Shown in pieces: positions 11,167 through 23,100 of a stretch of DNA of 64,000 nucleotides. The DNA is from Klebsormidium nitens (lineage: Eukaryota > Streptophyta > Klebsormidiophyceae > Klebsormidiales > Klebsormidiaceae). The position numbers were made by a program, and so were the translations under genes. The notes beneath the pieces are model-generated. The model saw nothing but the letters and a program-made list of their open reading frames with translations. It searched no databases and had not been told where the DNA came from. Position 1 is the first letter of the stretch. Every line of letters begins with the position of its first letter. The stretch lies in contig DF237380.1 of the NCBI GenBank assembly GCA_000708835.1, forward strand, positions 1 through 64,000, written 5' to 3'.

Positions 11167-14130
11167 AAGATGAAACACTGTGCTTAAGACAAACAGAGAC
11201 ATACGAATTGTGCATGTTTGGAATGAACGAGACGTCTTTTCATTTAGGCTTTCTGTGCATGTGCCCATGTCTTAACTGCATTTGTTTGTACATGCAACGC
11301 TGCTAGGTGCCTCGTGACAACGTTTTACATGGTATACCCAAAACATCATATGGTGCAGATTGATATCTTGAGAGTATACATCACATTGCATGCTGCATTA
11401 GGCGGCATTTTGGCGCAATGGTCCTTGGTGACTAGTGCATGATAAACTACACGTGTGTATTAGGCGGTCTCGACTGGAAGGAACAAATGTCATGTTACAA
11501 GCCACTTGCAAAGCATGGAGTTTATAGAATATTTTGCGCCGTTAACCATTGAGTCGATCCAATACTATAAAGCAAGCGCCCTGATATGGCAAACGGAATA
11601 AGTAGACACAAAAGACTAGAGTTGGCAAATGTGATAAAATATTAGATCAGCAGACCTGGTGGAAACTGGAAAGGAGTGCAGGTGGGTCAAAGGCCTTTGG
11701 AGCTGGTATGTCGGTATGGACTGAAGTACGTACTCGATCGATCACCCACTCTGTTGGTACTTTGGGACAAGGCCGGATCTAGTTCTCAATCTTGAGTACG
11801 TGCCTTAACAGAACAACATATATCAGTTCTGAACTTAAGGGCAACCTTCTTTGGACAGCAAGCATTTGATGAAGTGCTCTGGATGCAATATCCTTACCGA
11901 GCGGTTGTAAATCAGCGCGGTAATGGCCAGAGCCCGGTTGGCGTTGACCACCATGTGTCCACCGTCTGGGGAGGCCTTTCGACCTAGTTCGATACTCTCA
12001 CAGAGTTTGGGTCCAGGGGGGCCGACCTGGCGACCTCTGATTAACCCCTTTTTATGCCGAACTTCATTTGGTTTGCTGGATTGCTGGGCTGCCAGGGGCA
12101 GAGCCGAACGTTTGGCAAAACGGGAGGACCCGGCAGATGCTAACCGAATATAGGCGGCTGGATGGCTCTATCGCCTATGGGATGGCCGTCCGAACACCGA
12201 GTGTGCCATCTACGGTCCAGGAAGACTTGGCAGTTCCCTAAGAGAATCGACGGCTTTCTGAATTCCGCGGCATTGCGTCATTGCGTGACCCCCAATTTTG
12301 AAGGTCGTGCTCTTGTAGGGTCTACCCTTGCTTTCAGCGTGACTCTGACGTCACTGGTTTGCAAAATCTGGGCCAAGGACAATTAAATTACACGTCTACG
12401 GTCTGGTCGAGCGACGAGGATCCTGGTTCCTAGGGCTCTAGGCTTAGCTGAGCTTGGCTCCGTTTAGGCCGGCCGCCGACCTGACGTACCTTCAGATTGA
12501 CGTACCTTCAGATAGGATATTGCCAGATCTAGCTTAGGTATTCTGACTTCTGTCACTCAGTCTGACCGAGGGTCCTACCTAGGGTAGGTAGAATGGCCCG
12601 CACCGATTATCTTACCAAATTCCAATCTTCGACCCGTGGTCCGTACGGCGTGCCACAGTGGCCCTGACTCCTGACCGTGGCCCGTGACGTACATGAGGTC
12701 GGCTAAGGTTTCGATCTCTGCCGTACGGTACGTGCATGTCAGTCACGGCAAGTCACCGTTGTTCAGTGTTCGCGCCGGCATGGGCGCCGGGGCGGCAAAT
12801 GACGGGGTTCGGGCCCCGCCGGATGCCGCCGGCGGTAGGCCCTGCACGGCCAGCATCGCGAAGTCGGCGTCAAACTTTGAAGTTGCCGCGGCCCGCCGCC
12901 GGCAGCCAATTGTAGGGTGCCGTGACTGCCGTCAATCTGAATCCGATTTATTCGGAGGCTCCCGGTCGAGCGTGACGTACGCAAGCACGGTATGTACTAT
13001 GCCACTATGTACTAGGTAGTTGGGTAAAATTATGACATATGTACGGTATGGTACCTACGGTACACTGTGCGCAAGGATACAGTACCTTTAATCCAGAGTA
13101 CGGTACACTCAAGTTTCAACATGCTCATGCGCGAACCAATCTCAGTGCTGGTTCTTGCATGGGAGGTGCCCTGCTTCTAGCTGCTTTTAGGACAGTCACT
13201 CAGTGAGTACCAGCTTGTTCTTCTGCCAATGCATGCAACTTGCATCATGAACCAATTTGCCGACGGCGAAAGCCTTACCAGTCAGGTAAAGGGATTCCAG
13301 CCTTCCAGCCGTAATCGCACAATCCCGCACTGATTTCCGAAAGTTGATGTTACAAGAAGTCTGTCAGAATCCAGCACTTGGAAAGTACACCTATGTCGGC
13401 ACGCGTGCATGGTAGACTGGTACCGTGATTACAGCCAGGGCCCAGAGGGCTGTGCGAGAGCTCATATGCACAACAAATTTGGCACGTTGGGCAAGGCACG
13501 GATTAATCGAGTCCGATTTGCTGTCCCTTTCGGCCCTCTTCCGGCCATTACGAACCTGTCAGAACAATATTCAGCATAGTACTACAACCGCGTCGGAGCC
13601 ATGTTCGTCCCAGGTTTTTTGCGGCTGTTTACCTACGACAATGGGATCCTGTATCTTTCTTGAGGTTATAAGAAGCTTCCAATGCAATCCCGATTGCACA
13701 GCCTTGGTGCGCGGGTCTTCCTCACCGCAAATGTATAAATTAAGAACCATGCAATCAGCTCAAAGATGAATGCAGGAAAGAGCTCCCGGACCTTCAACCA
13801 CTTTTTTCCTCCCAAAAGTAAGAGCTGAACCCCTGGCGCTGGCGCCATTACGGCCCCGCTCGTGCGCCCCCAGCTTGCTCTGCCAACGCGCGGCAGCGCC
13901 TCATGAGCTAAGACCTCTCCTCGTTTGTGTTGCTACTTCCAAGGTTGAATGTGCAAGTGTTGAGGAAAGTGCAGCAAGGCTGCGCACGCCAGGCGGGTTT
14001 GTGCGGAACCAATTGACTCTCAAAGGATTCTGCGCACCATTCCAAGCACAATTCTCAGTCCAAGCATAATATTCAAACTCCCCTCCACATTTTCCCCCAA
14101 GTCAGCACGGTTATTTTACTTCACGGGTTT
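11167..14130. other. Gene-poor intergenic region
   Basis: No convincing exon was found on either strand. The stretch 12.0-13.1 kb is rich in GGTACC/CGTACG-like words (for example ACGTACCTTCAGATTG nearly doubled at about 12483-12515) and only short chance ORFs occur. It may be old mobile-element debris, but no terminal repeats or coding remnants were recognised. Confidence 0.5.
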
Positions 14131-14901
14131 GTGGGGCGCGGGAGGGCTGCCAACATGACCATGAGCACCGTGATGAGCTGCCTGGAAGGGTCCCCCCGGG
14201 GAAAGGCTGCCGGCTATTCCCCCGGCGCATTCCTCTCGTCCAGCCTTGCAGGGGGCAAGATTTTGCACCCCTCGGAGCTGCTCCTGAACTGGCCGGAGTC
14301 CTGGTACGTTGCCCCCCCCGACGAGGGAGAGGGGGAGGGTTGCGCCTGCATCGAGCCTGCGTGTAATGCGGGGGAGTGCTGTGACATCATCGGGTTGAAT
14401 CCGGAGGGGGGGGCTAAAGACGAGGACTGCAGCGAGGGGGGAGGCGAGTTTGAGAAGGAGGATCCTTCAGGGGGGGTCGTTGAGCCCGAGGAGGCCTGGG
14501 TGCTCGGCTGGACCGCAGACTGCCCCCCCCTCGAGGGGGAGCGCTGCGGGGTGTCTCAGGCCAGGCTTGGTTTCGGGGGGGGAGCTCTCCAGTGCCAGGC
14601 GAGCGTCCTCTTCCGCGCTCTGGTGAGCACTCGCGCGAGCATGCACTCCAAACTGCGCAGCCGACCGATAAGCGCGGTGGTCAGCGACTGGCAGATGAAG
14701 TGGAACTGGGACCTGGTTCTTGACAAGGTCAGCGAGCTCAATAAGCGCTGGGCGGAGCACAATGGGGGGGGGGCAAAGCGGGGGGGCGGGTCCCCCAGGG
14801 GGGGGGTTGTCGCGCAGTGGTGGAAAGGCGTCAGGAGGACCGAGGCGGGGGGGAAGCTTACCTGGCGGGTGCTTGCCAGCGGTAGCTGGGAAGTGTGGTG
14901 A
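14131..14901 (+). CDS. Hypothetical single-exon protein, G-run rich
   Basis: An uninterrupted reading frame of 256 codons; a start at 14155 (MTMSTVM) is equally possible. The middle is Cys/Glu/Gly-rich (GCACIEPACNAGECC) and the end has a Trp-rich DWQMKWNWDLV patch followed by glycine runs from poly-G tracts. No family is recognised. The local sequence is strongly G-biased on this strand, which lengthens ORFs in several frames (182 codons are open on the opposite strand), so it may not be a gene. In its favour are the length, the absence of simple repetition and the Trp/Cys motifs. Confidence 0.35.
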   Translation: MGRGRAANMTMSTVMSCLEGSPRGKAAGYSPGAFLSSSLAGGKILHPSELLLNWPESWYVAPPDEGEGEGCACIEPACNAGECCDIIGLNPEGGAKDEDCSEGGGEFEKEDPSGGVVEPEEAWVLGWTADCPPLEGERCGVSQARLGFGGGALQCQASVLFRALVSTRASMHSKLRSRPISAVVSDWQMKWNWDLVLDKVSELNKRWAEHNGGGAKRGGGSPRGGVVAQWWKGVRRTEAGGKLTWRVLASGSWEVW

Positions 14902-17186
14902 TAGCTTATGGAGGTGGGGATAGCTTATGGTAGACTGAGTTTGGGAGTCCCCTTTGAAGGACGTCAAGCACGCACCTTGACTTGGTGGGGGCTTCTGTCG
15001 TTCCGTCAGAAGCACTCCAAGATTTTCTTCTGTCAGAAGTGTTGGAGGTGGGAAAGAGCCTGACTGAGGTGCATGGAGCTGGGAGGGGGTGCAAAATCAT
15101 CCTTGTGTGTTGCTTATTTGAGCGCAAAGGTGGTAATTAAGCGTTGAGAAAGAGCAGCGGAAGGAAACGCTACAGTCAAAGATTGAAGACGGTCTTCAGG
15201 GAGTCAGGTCGACACATGTACAATAGAAAGGTGCATAAAGGTTCATCCTTGAAGACAGGATAGTACTGCTAGTGTAATTGGATATCTCAGATTAGTCTTG
15301 ACAGCATAGCGGGTAGCTTTATCCATGTAAGAAGGTTCTTCTTGAATGCAAACTATTGTGGGCAGGTTTCCTTTTAAGAATAGTCGATCAGAGTGAAAGA
15401 ACTTATATGGTGTATGAAATGGAACTAGCGAGATCAAGTCCGGGGACTTGACCTCCACCAGCGTCAGACTTCACCGAGGTAGCTGGAACATGACAGTTTG
15501 TCTAGATAGCGTTGACGGTTTGAAGATGATTGCTAGGTTAATCTAATCGCTTCTATTTGGTCCTTCAGAAGTGCTATTGACCTTAGCTTTTATAAAAGCC
15601 AGATAACGACCAAAGGCCAAATATTGAAATTGTTACAACGCTTGTGACGCGGCCGTCTTTGACATCGACTTGTTGTGGTGATTGTAGAATGTGAAATACT
15701 GGTCGTCACTCACACAAGAGGCTCAGATTATATCAATATCAGATTATATGTTGAATTCTGGATATAGCTGATCTAGCTGGCTGCGTATGGTAGCTTTTGG
15801 CATAGATGCAACATTGTGAACCATGGCGGTATCTGGAGCAACGTCTGGTTCCGCTCGCGAGCTCATTGTTATTGATAGCATGTCGTTGAGATTGGCCCGG
15901 AGCTAGCTTCACCTGCGCTGGTATTATAACGCAGTGGATCCTCCAGTGAAACAATAGAAGACGTGCCGAGCTCACACAACGTACAATCTGCAAATTGTCA
16001 CTGCGTTTGCGTGGACTGCGTCACTCAGACCGGACTGACAAATCCATTAAGAAGTTTCATTCATGGCTGCGCGCGTGGCAGCGTAGTCCGACTGCTTCGA
16101 GTATGCTACTGTTCAACTTATATATGCAACGTGGCTTTGCCCCGGCTTTGCCAGCTGGCAAGGCGGCCAGCCACTGGCACAAGAGACCTCTTACCGTCTA
16201 TTAGTCAATAATCGTTGATTTCACCCACACAGGCTTCGGTATCCGCTCAAATATCATCCGCCTGAACTGAACCGCGGCTTCTTGCTAGTGATATGCAGCC
16301 CTTTGGTCACACAGGTGCTCGTCACTTTGCAAGAATAGGTATTTGAATGGTCCTGGTCATGATCAGGAGATTGCAGCTCTCTTTTAACTCGTCCCTAGCT
16401 GTATCGAAGCCGCGAGAGTACCGCCTGCCCATATCACGGCGGAAAAAAAGCAATCCTGAGCAGCGCAAGAGTCGAGTGAGACAACTCCCCCCCCAAATGT
16501 ATAAACACAGTCCTGCTACTCAGCAACAATGGGAAGCCGCCTTTCATATTCTACAACTGCCAGCACGCAGATCCCCGGTAGGAGCCTGATCATAATTGCA
16601 CCATACGTACGTATATCTATCTGTCTGCGGTGCCGCAAACCATTGTTTTACAACAAAGCGAGACCGTGTCAGCCCTGCGTCTTAGAATCTTAGCGCGGCG
16701 TTTTAGTTTCTCAGTGCTAGAGATTTTCTTTACCCAGTCGTCCAGTGACGCTCGATCAGAGCTGTCAGTAGTTGTGCTCGGCGCACTTGCTGACAAGAAG
16801 CCGTTGTGCAAAGCAGTCCTTTTCTAAGTAGTGCTATCTTCCTACCGTACAAACATCCTAAGCTTTTGGGCAGCTTCGCCCGCTCCTGTGTCGACTCCGA
16901 GCCCCCGGCAGCGCGCGGTAAAAGCTGACACCGGAGCAAGTCGAAACCGGTGCTTGGAAACAGTTCATCGTACTAGGCCAGTGATAATAGCAAACTCAAA
17001 AACACCCATCTAGTATTACATCCTACGTTAGTGCTAGCGTAAATACAGCGTGCCATAAGCAGTTTCAACCCCTCAGTCGAGCGGTTGAACCAGTTTCCAT
17101 GTTATTGCTGCGCGTGTTCTGAGAAGCCAAAGTTCGCAAAGCTGCCCTTGCTTGCCCCGCTTATCCCTCCAACCGAAGACCCGATT
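14902..17186. other. Intergenic, nothing recognised
   Basis: Lower-GC sequence with only short ORFs and no recognisable exon, RNA gene or repeat array. It follows the end of the hypothetical ORF and precedes the stop of the convergent rhomboid gene. Confidence 0.5.
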
Positions 17187-20100
17187 CTACATCCCGGGCG
17201 GTAGGGTTTGACAGCTGTGCGGGCCGCACTGCGCGGCGTGCGGCGTGGTGAAGAACCGGGTCAGCGCGCCGCACACGAGCGACATGGCGGCCGCGGTGAT
17301 GCCGACCGGTATCAGGGGGATCCCCCGCCAGAGGAACGTGCTCTCCTTCGCTGCACGAGAGAAAGGACGGGCACTTTGCTTTCTGACGTCACGACCTTCG
17401 TTGGCTCACGATGAAGAACCAGGAGGCTGCCGACGGGTAATCTCTTCCACTGAGAGCGGAGTTTGCCTATTTCCAACATCCGGGATTCGAAAAGCAACCC
17501 TCCACTTTTACATATGGCGGAGAATCGGATCAGGGGCTAAGATCCATAGCCTGTGACTTTCTTGACGGAGCCGCTTTTGAGGATGCTGAACCTCCAAAGA
17601 AGGGGTCCTGTTGTGTCAGACCTACTGTACATTTTCTCGAGCCACGTCCTTTGTGGGCAGAAACCCCCATGCCCTTCTCATCACTAGATTTGCACGGGTT
17701 CGAGTCCGAAGCAGCCGCTGAGGTGCTGTCCTGAGGGCCATTTCCCATACCGACGGAACCACTTTCCTAACAAGTTCAGTCGGTTTCAAGCCCGGTTAAT
17801 TATCTAGCTGAAGTTAGTCAGGCCGGGGTTAGGATTTGCACCCAGCGGTTAGCCGAACCAGCACCGCAACGACGCCGCGTTGTGGGGCGACCTGGACGGG
17901 TCATCTTAACCTTGTCGGTTTGTGTGCGAAATCCCAATTCTCTGATTAGCAGGTCGGTTCACTCAAGGGACAGAAACCCACCGGTTAGCCGGACCAGGCC
18001 CATGACGACGCCGCTTCAATGGCTGACCTGGACGTCTTCTTAACCTTGTCGTTCCCAAGATTTTGATTAGCAGGCCGTTTTTCTCAAATCGAGGTTAGGA
18101 ACGGAAACTCACCGTTTAGCCGGACCAGGCCCACGACGACGCCGCTGAGGAGGCCGCCGACGTGCGACCAGACGGAGACGAACATCTGGGCGCCTGCGGA
18201 CGCGTCCAACATGCCCATCACCTGCGCCCATGCGTCCGAATGTCAGGGAAGCGAACGTAAAAGCAGTACGTGCGAATCCAAGGACATGCGAACGGGTTGA
18301 AGGACGGTGCGTCCGGAAGGCTGGAAGGAGCGTCCGAAGCTGCGAACAACGCGTCCGAAGAGAACTACGCCTGCGGCTAGGTCGGGAACGGTGCGTCCAA
18401 TGGTAAAGTGGTTCGATCCGTTTTGTAAAACGACGTGTCCGGGTTATGGCGAGGGTTTGGTCCAGATAGAAGAACCGTGCAACAGAAACCTCAAAGCAGG
18501 AAGAGGCGCAGGCAGGAGCAGCGGGAGAGAGGCACGAGCGTTCAGCAGTAGCAAGGATAGGTTTGCTTTGGGAGCTGTCCGTAGGTATCATTCGTACGAG
18601 AGAACGTCCGAATTGAAGAAAGGTGTTGGAGGCGGTGACGAGTGTCAAAATCGATACGAAGGGTTGTCGCATGAGAAAGGAGCGTCTCTGATGGGGAGGT
18701 CACTTTCAAAGTTCAAAACCCAAAAGTTTGAAGAGACACTGCCACGAAGTGTTTGGCAAAACGTCTTTTCACGGAAGATGAATTCAGGAAAGGCAAAGAG
18801 ATTGTCTGACCACTCGCCTAGATGATTACCGAGCTATATATTTGAAACCCAATATGTGAAACGAAGCGTTGGGGAGTTTGTTTGTAGTAACTTCTGACCT
18901 TATTCCAGTGAGGGATAGGTTTGCCGCTGGGGACAGCAGCGGAACTGAAAATAATAACGGATTCATTTGACCCAGTCTCACCGGTCAGAGTGTAAAGTAC
19001 GTGGTAAATGAGATACTGACAGAACGAAAAACTCTGCCTGTGCGTTTGCGCCCCTTGAGAAGCTCACCACAACACACAAGCCCGCGGCCGCGAGCGTCGC
19101 CCCGTACGCCGCCCAGGCCGGCGCGCGCGCGGCCGCGAAAGCGCGCGCGCGCGGGAGCTCCACGAGGAGCATGCCCGCGGCGCCGACGACGAGGCCCGCG
19201 GCGCCGGCCGCGGTGCAGCAGCGGCTGTCCGCGACCGCGCCCACCAGACAGGAGCCGAACGTGATCTGAAGGAAAAATGACGGGCAGGGGGGTGATTTTG
19301 CAGTTACTCTGACCCCCCATGCACGAAGTGTGCTGCTTTGATTGCTGAGAGCTGTTGGGCTCAGGAACACGGATGCTGCCCACCAGACAGGAGCCGAACG
19401 TGATCTGGGGGAAAAACGAAGCCCGTGTCTGAAGAGAGTATTCACACCGCCTCTTTCCTGTGGTGATGGGTGCTCTCTTCACATCCGTCATCCACGTCAT
19501 CCAACGAGCGGGGGTTGGAAACTCTTGTTACTTTGACCCCGTACTCACGAAGTGGGCTGCTTTGATTGTTGAGGGCTGTTGGGCTTAGGAACACGGATGC
19601 TGCCCTCCACACCGGAGCCGATGTGAATTGGGTAAAAACGACAGGCAGGGGGGGTGGATTTGCTGGTCCTTTCTCCCCCCCGACTTCAAGATTGCGTTGG
19701 ATGTGAAGGAGTTTTGGAATCAAGAACGCAGCTGCTGTCAACAGGACAGGAGCCGAACGTGATCTAGGAAAAACGACGGGCAGGGGGTAAATTTCGCTGG
19801 TGCTTTCGGCCCCTCACTACGACTTGATTTTGTCCTTTAGAAGGTTCCGGGTCAGGAACGCAAGTGCTGCATATGGAACAGGAGGCGTAACGTGATTTGA
19901 GGGGACACGACGGGCAGGGGGGTCGATTGGCTGTTTTTGACCCCCACTGCAGTGTGCCGCTTGGGCATTGCGGAAGTTCGGGGTAAGAAAATTACGTGCC
20001 GCAAACGGAACGCATCGCAGAGAAACGAGGTCAGATGGAAATCCATTCCCACGAGTCCCGGGGTTGACCGCATACTCCAACGAATTCTCGAAAGCCCGTC

Positions 20101-23100
20101 TCCTTGCCACTGCTTGGGAAAGCGACCGGTCAAAACGTACCGGGCAGGAGCGGTACGTACCAGGAGGGAGCTAAAAGCCGCGACGGCGGTGTCGCAGCGC
20201 GTCTCCAGAAGCGACAGCACGAGCACCAGGGGGATTGCCATGGCGGCCAGGTGGAGCAATCTGCGCTCGGGATTGTGCCACGTGTCATAACTTGCGGCGT
20301 CTGTGCTCTTCAAACCTTTGCAAAAGACAGCGGATGCTAAAATTGGAAGCATGAAACAAATGGCTCTCAACAAATAGGTCTGACTTTGAATTGCTATCGG
20401 TAGAAAGGAGAATGGACGGCTCTTCAAGCTTTTTCCCTTCGCAGATTCCTAGCGAGGGGTTTATAACAGAGACGTCTCTCCGTCAACCGCGGCCCTTCTG
20501 GCGCCGAGAAGCTAATTGAACTTTCCGAGGTCTGGCAAGGTGACAGAGCCTTTTTTCCGAAGCTTTCATCCAGTTATCATTTGATGTCCAGGGATCCGCA
20601 AGAGCTTTCCAGGTACTTCTATCACGGGAGACGGAAATGAGAAAGTTCAAGGGCATGTGGTTACCTGGTGTGAATGAGCACCGGGGACACCCACCGCCAC
20701 CATTCTCCAGCCATCGCGGCCACGCCGTATCTGCATTCACACCGGAGCGCGTTTCACGTATTGTGATTCAATTGGCCGGCGAGTTAATCGCGGCGTCGAA
20801 GAGTGCAAACGCCTTCGCAGATCTTAAGAGTACGGATTCCAGGAGATTTCCACGCCCTTACTCTTGTGTTAGCAACTGTATTTACGAGGGGAAGCGTTTG
20901 CATTTCAGGTATTAGGGCTTTGGAAGAAGACGAAGAGGGTTAAGCCGAAGGTCATAAGCGCTCACCGCACGCCCTACTGCTGTACAAACTGCACGCTGAA
21001 GCAGCGCTCTAAGATTAGATTTCTCAGACTTCCAGATTGTCTAGATTGTCTAGATCTCGAGTTAAAAGGTCCGATTGTTGGTGAAGGATTCCGCGTTTGC
21101 TGGAATTCAAATTTAACCCACTCCAAATCTTCGAAACATTGAAGGGTTACGTTGAGAGTTACAAGAGCTCACCCCGCGCCCCACTGCTGCAGGAACTGCG
21201 CGCTGAACGGCTCGTAGCAGCGCCTCCAAACCAGAATTTGTCGGATTTACGTCTAGCTAGCTACGAACTGTCTTTCTGGAAAATCAAAAACAAAATATTG
21301 AATCTTATAAGCGCTCACCGCGCGCCCCACTGCTGCAGAAACTGCACGCTGAACGGCTCGTCCTGTATCAGCGCGTCGACGAGCGTGCCCGGCCCCCACT
21401 TGCAGTTCTGGCTCAGGTAGGGGGATCCCTTGAACCCCGGCAGGCACGCGCGCTGCTGCGTGCCGCGGTACTGCGCCGCCATCGCCACGTGGACGCACAC
21501 GAGCGCCCAGAACATGAACTGCGCGCGAGCGACTTCCACGTGTCAGGAAGTCAGTGGGCGGATGGAAATGGTTGGCGGGACAGTTGAAAAAGGGTTGGAT
21601 CGCGAGTATGAAGAGAGAAGGCACCTTAGGATACTGTCAGCTTCGTTAGACGCTCCTACTTTGCAACGACGATTCGCAAAAGTAGGGGGATTTTCACGAT
21701 GGAGTCAAGATACTGTCACATTCTGCCGAGGGCGTTCGCTTCTTTTCAATTGTGGAACAAGCATCTTGATCTGTGCCTTGACTTTCATCTTTGGTTTGCG
21801 GCGAACCGAGATGACGATCCCTCAGCCCCCTTTTCAAGTTTCACGTGGACCACCCTTTGCTTTATCCCTGGTCTGACGTCAGCGTCTGACGGCAGACATT
21901 CTCACCCACGTAAAGCTGAGGCGACCCTTCAACACCTCCGTCGCATCTCCCGCAACTTCTAGAGCTTCTGCCCACAGCTCACGGAAGAACCCTCGCCGGG
22001 ATATCCGGAACGGTAACCCGGTCGACTCCTTGGAGGGAGTGTCAAGACCTTCAGGGGCCAGCTGAGAGATCTCCATTGACACCATCTTTTCCGGGTCGCC
22101 GATGCTGCTGACGGAGCTCCGCCGCCGGGAGCCGTTCGGAGAGCCGCTCATCTTCAGCATGTGTCGTATTCTGCATGGGGACATGATCAGCGGTTTATCT
22201 ACTCCGGAGCGTGCTTGTTAAATCTTCATGGATGTCACTTATGACCACAAAAATGAGTTGGCGGACCTTCCTGCAGAAGAAGCTCTAATCGAGCCCCTAC
22301 GATCTACCGTAAGCTGTAGAGATGCTTGCTTACGTTACTGGTATGCCTTGTTAGATAAACCCGGCCAGTCTCATGTTCAAAAGACTAGGCCTAATCAAGG
22401 CTGTGGAAGCTTCCATCCTGAGTCCATCCGTTCAAGAACACTTACGGAACATGCTTAGTATCCTTTCGTTGCCTTCACCTCTGAGGCAGGGACTGTTCCT
22501 TCCGGGTGTGTCCGGCGCCGAACATTCCTGAGGAGTGTCCGGAGCCACCGAGGAGGGTTTTATGGGTGCAAGGTCTAGTGTTCCATAGTTCTGGGGTTCG
22601 AGAGACTGGCGCTCGACCAGACGAAACATGCAATGCTTTTTCTTTCGCTATGATTACCTGTCAAGACGTGGGCTGTTTCTTCCGGGCGTGCCGGGCCCGG
22701 GACTGTCTTGCGGTGTGTCTGGAGCCACCGACGAGTAGGGCCGCATCAACGCCCCGGGGTCGTACCCCGGTCCCTCTCTTCGTGGACCTTCGTTCTTCCG
22801 GCCTGTTCCACCAAGAAGTGGTTTTAACTTGTCTATGACTGAATAGGCGAACGCCATGGGTATGTTTTGACCGAAATTCGGCTATCTCAGGCCGAGCGGA
22901 TGTCACGCAAGAAAAGTTCAACAAATGCACGCATGCGCGAAAGCTTGGGGATAATCATTTGACCTAGAAGGGTCTCTGGTGCGACTCGCTGCGGGTTCAA
23001 GCGCCACGTGGCAGCATATCCGCTTTGGTCGTAATGTAGATCCCGACGCTCCCTTCCGTTCCAAGAACGGAGAGCCTGATACCCAGTAGTTGGACAAATT

